A stretch of 64,000 nt of DNA from JAXMHB01 sp046346965. GTDB taxonomy: Bacteria > Pseudomonadota > Gammaproteobacteria > Xanthomonadales > SZUA-5. A model generated the notes under the pieces. It saw only the letters and a list, made by a program, of their open reading frames with translations. It was not told the origin of the DNA and searched no databases. Positions 56,310 to 64,000 of the stretch are shown piece by piece. Each line of letters opens with the position of its first letter. The stretch's first letter is position 1. The stretch lies in contig JAXMHB010000009.1 of the NCBI GenBank assembly GCA_046346965.1, positions 1 through 64,000 on the forward strand, read 5' to 3'. The translations under genes and the position numbers were made by a program.

Positions 56310-57980
56310 TCAGGGTAAACGCTTGATCATGGTGAGCTGATTGCCGACGCCGTCCTCCGGCTGGCGGAAGATCCAGTGATCCATGACGCTGTCGATCAGA
56401 TTGATGCCGAGCCCGCCAGGCCGGCACTCCGAGAGATCGCGCGGCTTGATTCGACTGGGGTCCACCGGCTGTGCGTAGTCGCGCAGCTCGAAGCGCAGCG
56501 CGTCGGTGTCGAGCCAGAAAGACAGCTCGACGCGCCCGTCGCAACAGCCGCCGTAAGCGTGGCGGATCACATTGGCGACGGCCTCATCGACGGCCAGCAC
56601 GATGCGTTGGCGGTCGTCGTCGGCAAAGCCCAGCTGCGCCAGGGTTTCGGCGACCTTGCGCCGCACCAGGCGCAAATTGTCGGGATCGCTGGAGCCGGCA
56701 ATGCCGCCCAGATAGCGGGAGTCGGCGTCGTCGTCGGCAATCAGCATCAGCGTGGTGTCGTCCGCGAGCGACAGCTTGCGCAGCGTGCCGACAATGGCCC
56801 GCACGCGCGCGCGCGGGCTGACGCCGGATACGCGGTCGATCAGCGCGCGCACGCCTTCGATGCCGATCGGGCGACGCTCCGGGCCGCGGACGTCGGTGAC
56901 GCCGTCGGAAAAGCCGTAAAGGGAACCGCCTGCCAGCGCCAGTTGCTGGGTCTCGTAGGCGTAGTCGCCGAGGATGCCTAGCGGCGGCCCATCGGCGCGC
57001 AGCTCACGCATGCTGCCCTCGGCTCGGCGCAGCAGCAGCGGCGGGAAGCCGGCGTTGGCCAGTTCGATCATGCTGGTTTGCGGATCGTAGTAGCCGGCCA
57101 CCGCGCAGACGAACATGCCGCGGGTGACGGTGTCGGCCAATTCGCGATTGACCTTGGCCAGCCAGGCGCCGGGCGGCGTGCCGTCCTTGCCGGCCCAGCG
57201 CAGACAGCTGGATGCGCGCACCATCAGCAGCGCGGCGTCCATGCCCTTGCCGGCGACATCGCCCAGACAGAAGGCGATGCGCCCGTCGGGCAACTCGAAA
57301 TAATCGTAGAAGTCGCCGCTGATTTCGCGTGCCGGCAGATTCAGCGCCACGACCGGAAAATCGCGTCGGCGCGTCGGCAGCAGGGTCTTTTGCATCTGGC
57401 GCGCCAGCTGAAACTCGCGCTTGATGCGATTCTGCTCGACCAGTTCGCGTGTCAGGCGTGCGTTGTTGAGTGCCAGCGCCGTCGGCACCGCCAGCAGTCG
57501 CAGCACATTGGCATCGTGGCTGTCGAACAGCGCGCCATCGCGCTTGTTCAGCACCTGCAGCGCGCCGATGGCGCCGTCCGCCGTGTCGAGCGGCGCGCAC
57601 AGGATCGAGCGCGTGTGGAAGCCCTTCTGGTCGCCCAGGTAATCCGGATCGTGGCTGGTGTCGCGCACCATCTGCACGCGGTTCTCGGCGATGGCGCGGC
57701 CGACGATGCCACGTCCGCGCTGCACGCGCAGCCCGGTCACGTCGACTGGACCGGCGCAGGCGCGGCAAACGATATCGCCCTCGATCGGATCGCTCAGAAA
57801 CACCGCCGCCGCCTCGGCGTTCATGTGTTCGGCGATCTGCACGACGGCGCGGCGCAGGGTTTCGCCCACATCCAGCGAGGCGGCGAAGGCATGGCTGAAG
57901 TCGGCCAGGATGCCGACCTCTTCCGGGCCGATGCGCGCCAGCCCGGTCGGGGCGGGCACAAAGGCCACCGGCACGCTCAC
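56310..57980 (-). CDS. GAF, SpoIIE-type PP2C phosphatase and HATPase switch protein
   Basis: A 556-residue cytoplasmic protein starting with GTG at 57980, overlapping the pssA stop (GTGA). The N-terminal GAF domain (about 30-180) is followed by a PP2C/SpoIIE phosphatase (about 215-425: EISGDFYDYFELPDGR, GDVAGKGMDAALLM, SLADDTTLMLIADDDAD with metal-binding aspartates). A C-terminal HATPase domain (about 440-555: VDEAVANVIRHAYGG, RPGGLGINLIDSVMD) resembles an anti-sigma kinase. It probably controls the phosphorylation of the STAS protein encoded next. Confidence 0.9.
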   Translation of the reverse strand: MSVPVAFVPAPTGLARIGPEEVGILADFSHAFAASLDVGETLRRAVVQIAEHMNAEAAAVFLSDPIEGDIVCRACAGPVDVTGLRVQRGRGIVGRAIAENRVQMVRDTSHDPDYLGDQKGFHTRSILCAPLDTADGAIGALQVLNKRDGALFDSHDANVLRLLAVPTALALNNARLTRELVEQNRIKREFQLARQMQKTLLPTRRRDFPVVALNLPAREISGDFYDYFELPDGRIAFCLGDVAGKGMDAALLMVRASSCLRWAGKDGTPPGAWLAKVNRELADTVTRGMFVCAVAGYYDPQTSMIELANAGFPPLLLRRAEGSMRELRADGPPLGILGDYAYETQQLALAGGSLYGFSDGVTDVRGPERRPIGIEGVRALIDRVSGVSPRARVRAIVGTLRKLSLADDTTLMLIADDDADSRYLGGIAGSSDPDNLRLVRRKVAETLAQLGFADDDRQRIVLAVDEAVANVIRHAYGGCCDGRVELSFWLDTDALRFELRDYAQPVDPSRIKPRDLSECRPGGLGINLIDSVMDHWIFRQPEDGVGNQLTMIKRLP

Positions 57981-58744
57981 GCGCTGACCCCGGACGCGCT
58001 GCGCTTGCGCAGACGGCGCCACACCCACATCAGCGGACCGCTGCTGACGTACACGAGGCCGATGGCCAGCAGCACGCCGGGCGGATGCGCCGCGACCGGG
58101 ACGATCGCCAGTACCACCACCAAGATCCAGAAGAAGGGCACCCGGTCCGGCAGTACCTTGAAGCTGTAGTAGGGGAAGCGACTGACCATCAGCAGGCCCA
58201 GCGCCAGCGTCAGCACCAGCGCAATCCAGCGGATGCTGCCGCCCACGAGACCGAGGTTTTCCATCGCCCAGATGAACGCCACCAGCGTGCCGGCCGAGGC
58301 CGGACTCGCCAGACCAGTGAAGAAGCGCTTGTCGGTGTGCCCGACCTGGGTATTGAAGCGGGCCAGCCGCAAGGCGGCGCAGGCGGTGTACAAAAAGGCG
58401 ATCAGCCAGCCCAGTTTGCCGACAAAATTGCCGTACTCGCGCAGATCGGCCAGCGCCCACATGTACACGATCAAGGCCGGCGCCAGCCCGAAGCTGATCA
58501 GATCGGACAGGCTGTCGTACTGCACGCCGAACTCGCTCTGCGTGTTGGTCATGCGGGCGACGCGCCCGTCCAGACCATCGAAGACGCCGGCGATGAACAC
58601 CGCCACGACGGCCGGGACGAACTGCTCGTTGATGCCGGCGACGATCGCATAGAAGCCCGAGAACAGCGCTCCGGTGGTCAGCAGATTGGGCAGCAGATAA
58701 ATGCCTGGGGGGCGGCGGCGGGGTTCGACTTCGGCTTCGCTCAT
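57977..58744 (-). CDS. pssA: CDP-diacylglycerol-serine O-phosphatidyltransferase
   Basis: The 255-residue membrane enzyme makes phosphatidylserine from CDP-diacylglycerol and serine. The CDP-alcohol phosphatidyltransferase signature is intact (DGRVARMTNTQ then SEFGVQYDSLSD). IYLLPNLLTTGALFSGFYAI opens the first helix and several further helices follow. The start at 58744 (MSEAEVEP) is chosen for family fit; in-frame upstream ATG 58789 is an alternative. It is the first gene of an operon with the switch protein, STAS and mlaE genes. Confidence 0.93.
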   Translation of the reverse strand: MSEAEVEPRRRPPGIYLLPNLLTTGALFSGFYAIVAGINEQFVPAVVAVFIAGVFDGLDGRVARMTNTQSEFGVQYDSLSDLISFGLAPALIVYMWALADLREYGNFVGKLGWLIAFLYTACAALRLARFNTQVGHTDKRFFTGLASPASAGTLVAFIWAMENLGLVGGSIRWIALVLTLALGLLMVSRFPYYSFKVLPDRVPFFWILVVVLAIVPVAAHPPGVLLAIGLVYVSSGPLMWVWRRLRKRSASGVSA

Positions 58745-58846
58745 CGGCTCGGGTTGCGACGGCGGTAGAGGACCGCCCGGAGCCGGCATTGTATAACTCG
58801 CAGACGCCAAGTTTGACGTAAGCTTGTCTCAGCCAAGGAGAACGCC

Positions 58847-59233
58847 ATGCGCCGTGCCATCGTTTTGCTGCTGATCACGCTGCTGGCCGGCACCGCCCAG
58901 GCCGCCGAGCCCAAGGTCTACAAATGGACCGATGCCAGTGGCACCGTGCACTACTCGCCGACACCGCCGGCTGACGACGCGGTGGAGGTCAAGCTGCAGA
59001 AAGGCCCCAAACTGCCACCTGCAGAGCCGGCCAAGGTGGCGCCGGAAGAGACTGACGCCGATCGCTGCGCCCAGCATCGCGCCAACCTCAAGCTGCTGGA
59101 AGGCAACAAGCCGCTGACCATCGAAGTCAATGGCAAGCTGCAGCCGCTCAGCGCCGAGCAGCGCGCCGCCCAGCTGCGCGATGCGCGCGCGGCACTCGAG
59201 CAGTGCGAAGGGACGACTGAGCCCGAGTCCTGA
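58847..59233 (+). CDS. DUF4124-domain exported protein
   Basis: The 128-residue protein has an AAGGAG site, a signal peptide ending in AQAAE and a DUF4124 domain (KVYKWTDASGTVHYSPTPP). The C-terminal part is charged and helical (CAQHRANLKLLEG, LSAEQRAAQLRDARAALEQC), a frequent pattern in these proteins. The function is unknown; periplasmic location is inferred. It is divergent from pssA and 4 bases before another DUF4124 gene. Confidence 0.85.
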   Translation: MRRAIVLLLITLLAGTAQAAEPKVYKWTDASGTVHYSPTPPADDAVEVKLQKGPKLPPAEPAKVAPEETDADRCAQHRANLKLLEGNKPLTIEVNGKLQPLSAEQRAAQLRDARAALEQCEGTTEPES

Positions 59234-59237
59234 CCCA

Positions 59238-59558
59238 GTGCGCGCCGGATCCCGCGCCCGCGCCGTGCGCGGGAACGTCCTGCTCAAGTGCGTGCTGCTG
59301 TTGGCCTTGCTCGCAGGCGGCGTCTGGCTGTGGTGGCGTTACTCGCCGGAGACGCTGCCGGATCTGATCCGCGCGCAGGTAGTCGAACCTTTGCAGCAGA
59401 CGGAGCGGCCGGGCAATCCGCCCTTGTACAAATGGAAGGATGATCAGGGCCGCTGGAACATCACCGATGCGCCGCCGCAGGGCCGTCCCTACGAGACCAT
59501 CGTGGTCGACCCGAACACCAATGTGTTGCCCTCGGGCGCTGCCCCGGAAGGCGATTGA
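59238..59558 (+). CDS. Membrane-anchored DUF4124-domain protein
   Basis: A protein of up to 106 residues from a GTG at 59238 (an alternative GTG is at 59262). An N-terminal helix (LLKCVLLLALLAGGVWLWW) is followed by a DUF4124 motif (PPLYKWKDDQGRWNITDAPP) and a short tail. It is probably an inner-membrane protein with its domain in the periplasm, paired with the preceding DUF4124 protein. The start is tentative; no clear ribosome site is seen. Confidence 0.7.
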   Translation: MRAGSRARAVRGNVLLKCVLLLALLAGGVWLWWRYSPETLPDLIRAQVVEPLQQTERPGNPPLYKWKDDQGRWNITDAPPQGRPYETIVVDPNTNVLPSGAAPEGD

Positions 59559-59589
59559 TCCGCGGGCTGACTCGCAACGCGGCTCACGA

Positions 59590-59742
59590 AACGGGTTCGG
59601 AATCCATGTCTCGCCTTCAGCGAGCTTACTCGTTCTGCAAACTGACGACAGCGCCAGGCAGCCGGCGCATGGCTGGTCTCCTGCCCCCCGCCCCTTGCCC
59701 CGCTCCTGCTCCACCCGTGCGCAGGTTTGGCAAGAGAGCTTC
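59590..59742 (-). repeat. Dispersed G-tract repeat, copy R6 (inverted)
   Basis: On the minus strand it has CTCTTGCCAAACCTGCGCAC, GGTGGAGCAGGAGCGGGG, a G core (complement of 59684-59704), ACCAGCCATGCGCCGGCTGC, CTGGCGCTGTCG and GTTTGCAGAACGAGTAAGC. It fills the gap between two convergent genes and abuts the stop of the GspF-like gene, as R5 abuts mlaE. Confidence 0.78.
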
Positions 59743-60723
59743 CTAGTAGTCGCGACTGGCCGGCATCAGCACGTGGCCGAAGCCGGCATAGACCTGCCAG
59801 GCCAGCCACAGCAGCAGGGCGCCGTAGGCCAGTCGCGGCAGGATCAGCGCCAGCCAGTCGATGCGCGCCTGCAGCGAGGTGCTGGCGGCGCGCGCGTAGC
59901 GCTCCAGCGATTCGGCCAGCGTGCCGCTGCCTTCGCCGCTGGCGATGATGCTGCGGAGTACCCCGATGTCGGGATCCGGCAGTGCGCCGACCGCCAGGGC
60001 CAAGGTCTGCCCGGCGCGCAGGCGCGCGAGCAGCTCCGCATATTCACGACGCAATGCCGGCCAGGGCAGCGTGGTCTGGGCGATCGCGGTCGCCGATTGC
60101 AGCGGCAGGCCGCTGCCGAGCAATAGTGCGACCTGTTCCCAGTAGGTTTGGGCTGCATGGCGCAGCAGCAATTCGCCCACCAGGGGCAGGCGCCGCAGCA
60201 TGCCTTCGAGGGCGCCCAGTGATCCGCTCGATACGGCGTGGCGCCAGCCGCGCAGCAGCGCGACGAGCAGCAGACCGAGCAGCAGCACGCGACCCAGGCT
60301 GGCGGCGAGGTAGCCGCCGCCGCTGATCTGACCGGCGATCAGCGCCGGCAAGGGCAGCAGGAATAGCGCCAGCACCAGCACGGCCGTCGGCATCAGCAGC
60401 CGTGCCTGCAGCTGGCGCGAACGCCGGGCGTAGGCGGCGGCGCGCTCACCCAGGCGCTCGTGCGCGAGCGCGGGGCTGCCGCCTTCCAGCGCAGCGCGCA
60501 ACACGGCACTTTCAAAATCGCTGAACAGCCCGGCACCGGCGCCGGCGTCGGCTATCGACTGGCCCTTGCGCAGCAGCGCGAGGGCGCGCTGCGCCGCGGA
60601 CCGTACCGCCGCGTCGCCGTCGATCAGCGCGAAGGACTGCTGCGGCGGCACGCCTGCGCGCTCCAGCGCAGCCAGCTGGCGATGGACATCGGCCCGCTGC
60701 TGCTCGCTGAGGGCGCTCGGCAT
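59743..60723 (-). CDS. GspF/PilC-type inner-membrane protein
   Basis: A 326-residue protein with the T2SSF architecture. Each half has a cytoplasmic helical domain (LAALERAGVPPQQSFALIDG; VALLLGSGLPLQSATAIAQT) followed by membrane helices (VLVLALFLLPLPALIAG; LAYGALLLWLAWQVY). GEGSGTLAESLERYA near the C-terminus is the conserved GspF/PilC motif. It would be a platform protein for a secretion or pilus machine. No GspE, ATPase or pilin gene is adjacent. The start is 2 bases after the stop of the ammonia-lyase gene, so they are coupled. Confidence 0.86.
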   Translation of the reverse strand: MPSALSEQQRADVHRQLAALERAGVPPQQSFALIDGDAAVRSAAQRALALLRKGQSIADAGAGAGLFSDFESAVLRAALEGGSPALAHERLGERAAAYARRSRQLQARLLMPTAVLVLALFLLPLPALIAGQISGGGYLAASLGRVLLLGLLLVALLRGWRHAVSSGSLGALEGMLRRLPLVGELLLRHAAQTYWEQVALLLGSGLPLQSATAIAQTTLPWPALRREYAELLARLRAGQTLALAVGALPDPDIGVLRSIIASGEGSGTLAESLERYARAASTSLQARIDWLALILPRLAYGALLLWLAWQVYAGFGHVLMPASRDY

Positions 60724-60725
60724 GG

Positions 60726-62660
60726 TCAGTCGAGCGGGGCGCCGAGTGCGCTCTCGACGCGGCGGACGATGTCGCCGCTTTGTACCAGCGCGATGGCCTT
60801 GTCGATATCCGGTGCCAGCAGGCGGTCACGCGCCATGAACTCGACGCCGGCCTGGCGCACTGCCTCCAATGCCAGGCGCGCGCCGGTCGCCGGTTGTACC
60901 TGCTTGAGGTGCTTGAGGTCGCTCTGCAGGCGCTTGATGTCCTCGGCCAGCTCGGTGGTTTCCTCGCCGGTGACCGGCGACAGATTGCGCAGCTTGGAGC
61001 GCAGCGCCTGCACGCCGAGGCTGGTCGCCAGCGTGTAACTGGCGCTCAGGATCTGCAGCCGGAACTCCAGCGCCTGCGTGCCCACCAGCAGCTCCAGCGC
61101 CAGCACTTTCTCCAGATCACCCAGCATCTCCAGCACGTGGCGGGCTTCGGTGGCGCCCATCGACACGTGATCCTCGGCGTTGGCGCTGGTCGGCACCGAA
61201 TACACCGTGGCCGGATGCGCCTTGGTCGCCAGTTCGTTGACCAGCGCGGCCGCTGTGTACTGGACGATCATGTGACCGGAATCGGTGCCGTCCTCATTGC
61301 CGATCAGGAAGGGCGGCAGCCCGTCATTGGTGGCCGGGTCGACCAGCTTGGCCAGGCGCCGCTCGCTGATGCTGGCGAGCACCGGGATGCAGCACTTCAG
61401 CTGCGTCAGTCCCAGCGCAATCGGCATGCCGTGGAAGTTGCCGGCCGACACCACGCTGTCCTCACCGGCTTCTGCCTCTGGGAAAATCAACGGGTTATCG
61501 GTGACGGAATTGAGTTCGATCTCGGCAATCTCGCGCACGCGCTCGAGTGTGTCCTTGACCGCGCCGTGCACCTGCGGCACGCAGCGCAGCGAATAGGCGT
61601 CCTGCGGCTGCACCTTCTTGCCGCCGCGGAAGGGCAGGTTGCGCTGGTAGTAGCGCGAGCGCGCGCCGCGTTCAGACTTGGGGACATAGTCCCAGCGCAC
61701 GTCGAAGGTGCGCGGATCGCCCTCGTTGCCGGTCCAGGCCTGGGTGCTCCAGGCGTGGAAGCGCGGCACGCGGTGGTAGGGAATGTCGACCAGTGTCGAG
61801 CCCGCCACCAGGCGGCGCAGATTGCTGGCGGCAGTGATCTGGCCCGGGTGCGGACGCAGCGCATGCACACGTTCGTCGAGTGCGGCCGAACGCCCGCAGA
61901 AGGCCTCCAGGGCGACGGCCGCGTTGATGTCTGCCTGTTTCAGCAATTCCTGCAGCCGGCCGATCGCCAGGATCGCCGAGGCCAGCATCTGGCCGGTGCC
62001 GTTGTTCAGTGCCAGTCCTTCCTTGAAGGACAGCGTCAGCGGTTCGAGGCCGGCGCGCGCCAGCGCCTCGGCCGCCGGGACGCGCTGGCCGCGCTCATAC
62101 ACCTCGCCCTCGCCGATCACGGCCAGGGCCAGATGGCTGAGCGGTGCCAGATCGCCGCTGGCACCCACGGAGCCTTTCTCCGGCACCACCGGAATCAAGT
62201 CCAGCGTCAGCAGCGCGCACAGGCGTTCGAGCGTCAGCACGCGCACGCCGGAATGACCCTGCAGCAGCGTATTGATGCGGATCGCCAGCATTGCACGCAC
62301 CAGCGGCACCGGCAGCGGATCGCCCACGCAGACGGCGTGGCTGATGATCAGATTGCGCTGCAACTCTGCCACCACCGGCAACTCGTCGCCGTCGCGCCGC
62401 CGTCGCCGGGTGTTCTCCAGCAAGCGATCGGCATTCGAGCCGAAGCCGGTGGTGACGCCGTAGATGGGTTCGCCGCGCTTCAATTCCTTGGCCAGGAATT
62501 CGGCGCTCAGCTGCACCCGCTTCAGCGCGGTGCGCGATAGCCGCACCGGGCGCCGCGCGGCGGCGATGTCGAGCACCGATTCGATGCTCAGGCGGCGACC
62601 GTCGAGGTCAATCGGACGCACCTTGCCGGCGCTCTTGGCTTCAGCGTGCTCTGCGCTCAT
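60726..62660 (-). CDS. HAL/PAL-family aromatic amino acid ammonia-lyase, histidase-like
   Basis: A 644-residue MIO enzyme, longer than ordinary HutH (about 510). KGSVGASGDLAPLSHL has the Ala167-Ser168-Gly169 that cyclise to the MIO group; IYGVTTGFG (Tyr67) and PTSANAEDHVSMG are catalytic-site segments. The selectivity loop LQRNLIISHAV has Ser107-His108, as in histidases, not the His-Leu of tyrosine lyases. Extra length comes from an insertion around 310-370 (HAWSTQAWTGNEGDPRTFDV region) and a C-terminal extension. No other hut genes are adjacent; it lies 31 bases after hisS, so a housekeeping hut role is uncertain. Confidence 0.85.
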   Translation of the reverse strand: MSAEHAEAKSAGKVRPIDLDGRRLSIESVLDIAAARRPVRLSRTALKRVQLSAEFLAKELKRGEPIYGVTTGFGSNADRLLENTRRRRRDGDELPVVAELQRNLIISHAVCVGDPLPVPLVRAMLAIRINTLLQGHSGVRVLTLERLCALLTLDLIPVVPEKGSVGASGDLAPLSHLALAVIGEGEVYERGQRVPAAEALARAGLEPLTLSFKEGLALNNGTGQMLASAILAIGRLQELLKQADINAAVALEAFCGRSAALDERVHALRPHPGQITAASNLRRLVAGSTLVDIPYHRVPRFHAWSTQAWTGNEGDPRTFDVRWDYVPKSERGARSRYYQRNLPFRGGKKVQPQDAYSLRCVPQVHGAVKDTLERVREIAEIELNSVTDNPLIFPEAEAGEDSVVSAGNFHGMPIALGLTQLKCCIPVLASISERRLAKLVDPATNDGLPPFLIGNEDGTDSGHMIVQYTAAALVNELATKAHPATVYSVPTSANAEDHVSMGATEARHVLEMLGDLEKVLALELLVGTQALEFRLQILSASYTLATSLGVQALRSKLRNLSPVTGEETTELAEDIKRLQSDLKHLKQVQPATGARLALEAVRQAGVEFMARDRLLAPDIDKAIALVQSGDIVRRVESALGAPLD

Positions 62661-62690
62661 CCACGGAATCCTTCAGACGGGTGGATTGGC

Positions 62691-64000
62691 TCAATCCAGC
62701 TTGCGGCCGCGGCGCTTGAGTTCACCCAGCGCTTCGGCCTGTTCGATTTCGACCCGCAGCGCCTTGATCAGCTCGCTGCGCTCCACTTCAAACTGCTCTT
62801 CCTTGCGCAGATCCTTGACCACCACGGCGCCGCGCTGCGCCTCGTTGTCGCCGACGATGACGGCAAAACGGATGCCGGCCTTGTCGGCGTACTTGAGCTG
62901 TTTGCCCAGCTTGCTGGCTTCCAGCACCAGTTCGGTGTTGATGCCGGCCGCGCGCAGCTGGTTGGCGATGTCGAGGTAATGCGGCATCAGGCTGGCGTCC
63001 ATCTGCGTCACCAGCACCTGCACCGTGCTTTCGGCGGTGCCGATCAGGCCGGCCTCGCGCAGCTGGTAGTACAGCCGGGTGGCGCCGATGGAGATGCCCA
63101 CGCCCGGCAGGCGCGACTTGGTGTAGTGGCTAGCCAGATTCTCGTAGCGGCCACCCGAGCACACGCTGCCGATTTCCGGGTGATCCTTGAGCAGCGTCTC
63201 GTAGACGCTGCCGGTGTAGTAATCGAGGCCGCGCGCAATCGAGAAATTCAGCGCGTACTGCGATTCCGGCACGCCCAGACCCTGGACCAGCGTCAGCACT
63301 TCGCGGAGCTCATGGATGCCGGCTTCCAGCTGAGCGTTGCCGCCGCCGAGCCCCGCCAGCATCGCCAGCGCTTCGGCGTGACTGTTCGAGCGCTGGGCGA
63401 CGAAGGCCAGGATCTCGTCGACGCGCTCGGGCGCCAGCCCGAAAGCCTCGCCGGTGAGCGTGCGGCGCACGTAGTCGGCGCCGCGCTTGTCGAGCTTGTC
63501 GACCTCGCGCAAGACCAGTGTCTGCTGCTCCGGATCGGCAACGCCGGCGCGCTCGAAGAAACCGCGCATCAGCTTGCGATTGTTGAGCTGGATCACGAAG
63601 GGTCCGACCGCCAGTTCGCGGAACACGCTGGCGATCACCGCCACCACTTCGGCGTCATAGCGGATGGACAGCTCGTCCTTGCCGATGATGTCGATATCGC
63701 ATTGATAAAACTCGCGAAAACGCCCGCGCTGGGCGCTCTCGCCGCGATAGACGCGCTGCATCTGGTAGCGGCGAAAGGGGAAGGACAGGTTGTGCTCGTG
63801 CTCGGCCACATAGCGCGCCAGCGGCACCGTCAGGTCAAAACGCAGCGCCAGCTCCGGGGCATCGCCCTGTTTCAGGCTGCCGGTGGACTGGACGAAATAG
63901 ACCTGACGCTCGGTTTCGCCGCCGCTCTTGGTGAGCAGCACATCGGCGATCTCGAACACCGGCGTTTCCACCGGCAGAAAGCCGAAGCGCTCGTAGTTGC
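62691..64000 (-). CDS. hisS: Histidyl-tRNA synthetase, 5' part missing
   Basis: The last 436 or so residues of the class II synthetase; the start lies beyond the right edge. Motif 2 region FPFRRYQMQRVYRGESAQRG and FYQCDIDIIG, then ARGLDYYTGSVYE and a GGRYENLA stretch (histidine-specific loops), are present. The C-terminal anticodon-binding domain has VLVTQMDASLMPHYLDIANQ and AVIVGDNEAQRGAVVVKDL. It is followed on the same strand by the ammonia-lyase and GspF-like genes. Confidence 0.96.
   Translation of the reverse strand, partial: NYERFGFLPVETPVFEIADVLLTKSGGETERQVYFVQSTGSLKQGDAPELALRFDLTVPLARYVAEHEHNLSFPFRRYQMQRVYRGESAQRGRFREFYQCDIDIIGKDELSIRYDAEVVAVIASVFRELAVGPFVIQLNNRKLMRGFFERAGVADPEQQTLVLREVDKLDKRGADYVRRTLTGEAFGLAPERVDEILAFVAQRSNSHAEALAMLAGLGGGNAQLEAGIHELREVLTLVQGLGVPESQYALNFSIARGLDYYTGSVYETLLKDHPEIGSVCSGGRYENLASHYTKSRLPGVGISIGATRLYYQLREAGLIGTAESTVQVLVTQMDASLMPHYLDIANQLRAAGINTELVLEASKLGKQLKYADKAGIRFAVIVGDNEAQRGAVVVKDLRKEEQFEVERSELIKALRVEIEQAEALGELKRRGRKLD

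Overview
The window looks like a chromosomal segment of a GC-rich gammaproteobacterium of the Xanthomonadales (Lysobacter/Rhodanobacter-like). This rests on a Clp-type CRP homologue, the alaS-csrA-tRNA-Ser order, a xanthomonad-style minor-pilin/PilY1 operon, a fis-purH pair and the initiator tRNA-rimP-nusA order. No phage, integrase, insertion sequence or CRISPR array is visible. The assignment is inference from gene content; no rRNA is present to confirm it.

Left part (1-13.5 kb): initiator tRNA, rimP and nusA on the minus strand, then gap. A possible lipid-handling cluster on the plus strand follows: a surface lipase-like lipoprotein, a DUF1302 barrel, a DUF1329 protein, a YCF48-like propeller and an MMPL/RND permease broken by one indel. 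At 13.7-18.4 kb a 5-oxoproline operon (pxpB, pxpC, pxpA, DUF969, DUF979, pcp) would release, import and hydrolyse pyroglutamate.

18.4-27.5 kb holds a type IV minor-pilin operon (pilV, pilW, pilX, pilY1, pilE, a DUF4124 protein, fimT). 27.5-32.7 kb holds bpt, tesB, an AmpD-like amidase, a small hydrolase and rlmKL. From about 16.7 to 31.9 kb almost every gene is cut by single-base indels although conserved residues continue in the next frame. I read this as a poorly polished assembly stretch, not gene decay.

32.7-43.3 kb is accessory: secreted proteins, a 970-codon NucH/ExeM-type nuclease, a propeller-DUF1963 protein and a lower-GC secreted gene sitting between partial copies of a resident SDR gene. 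43.3-53.3 kb is housekeeping and regulation: an MFS transporter, purH, fis, clp, alaS, csrA, tRNA-Ser and transketolase.

53.3-64 kb holds a secreted deiminase-like enzyme, an array of G-rich repeats, and an operon joining phosphatidylserine synthase, a phosphatase/kinase switch protein, a STAS protein and an MlaE permease. It ends with two DUF4124 proteins, a GspF/PilC-like protein, a long histidine ammonia-lyase-like enzyme and the 3' part of hisS. The most unusual signals are the dispersed G-tract repeat (six copies), the SDR duplication whose differences are all synonymous, and the pssA-switch-STAS-mlaE operon.
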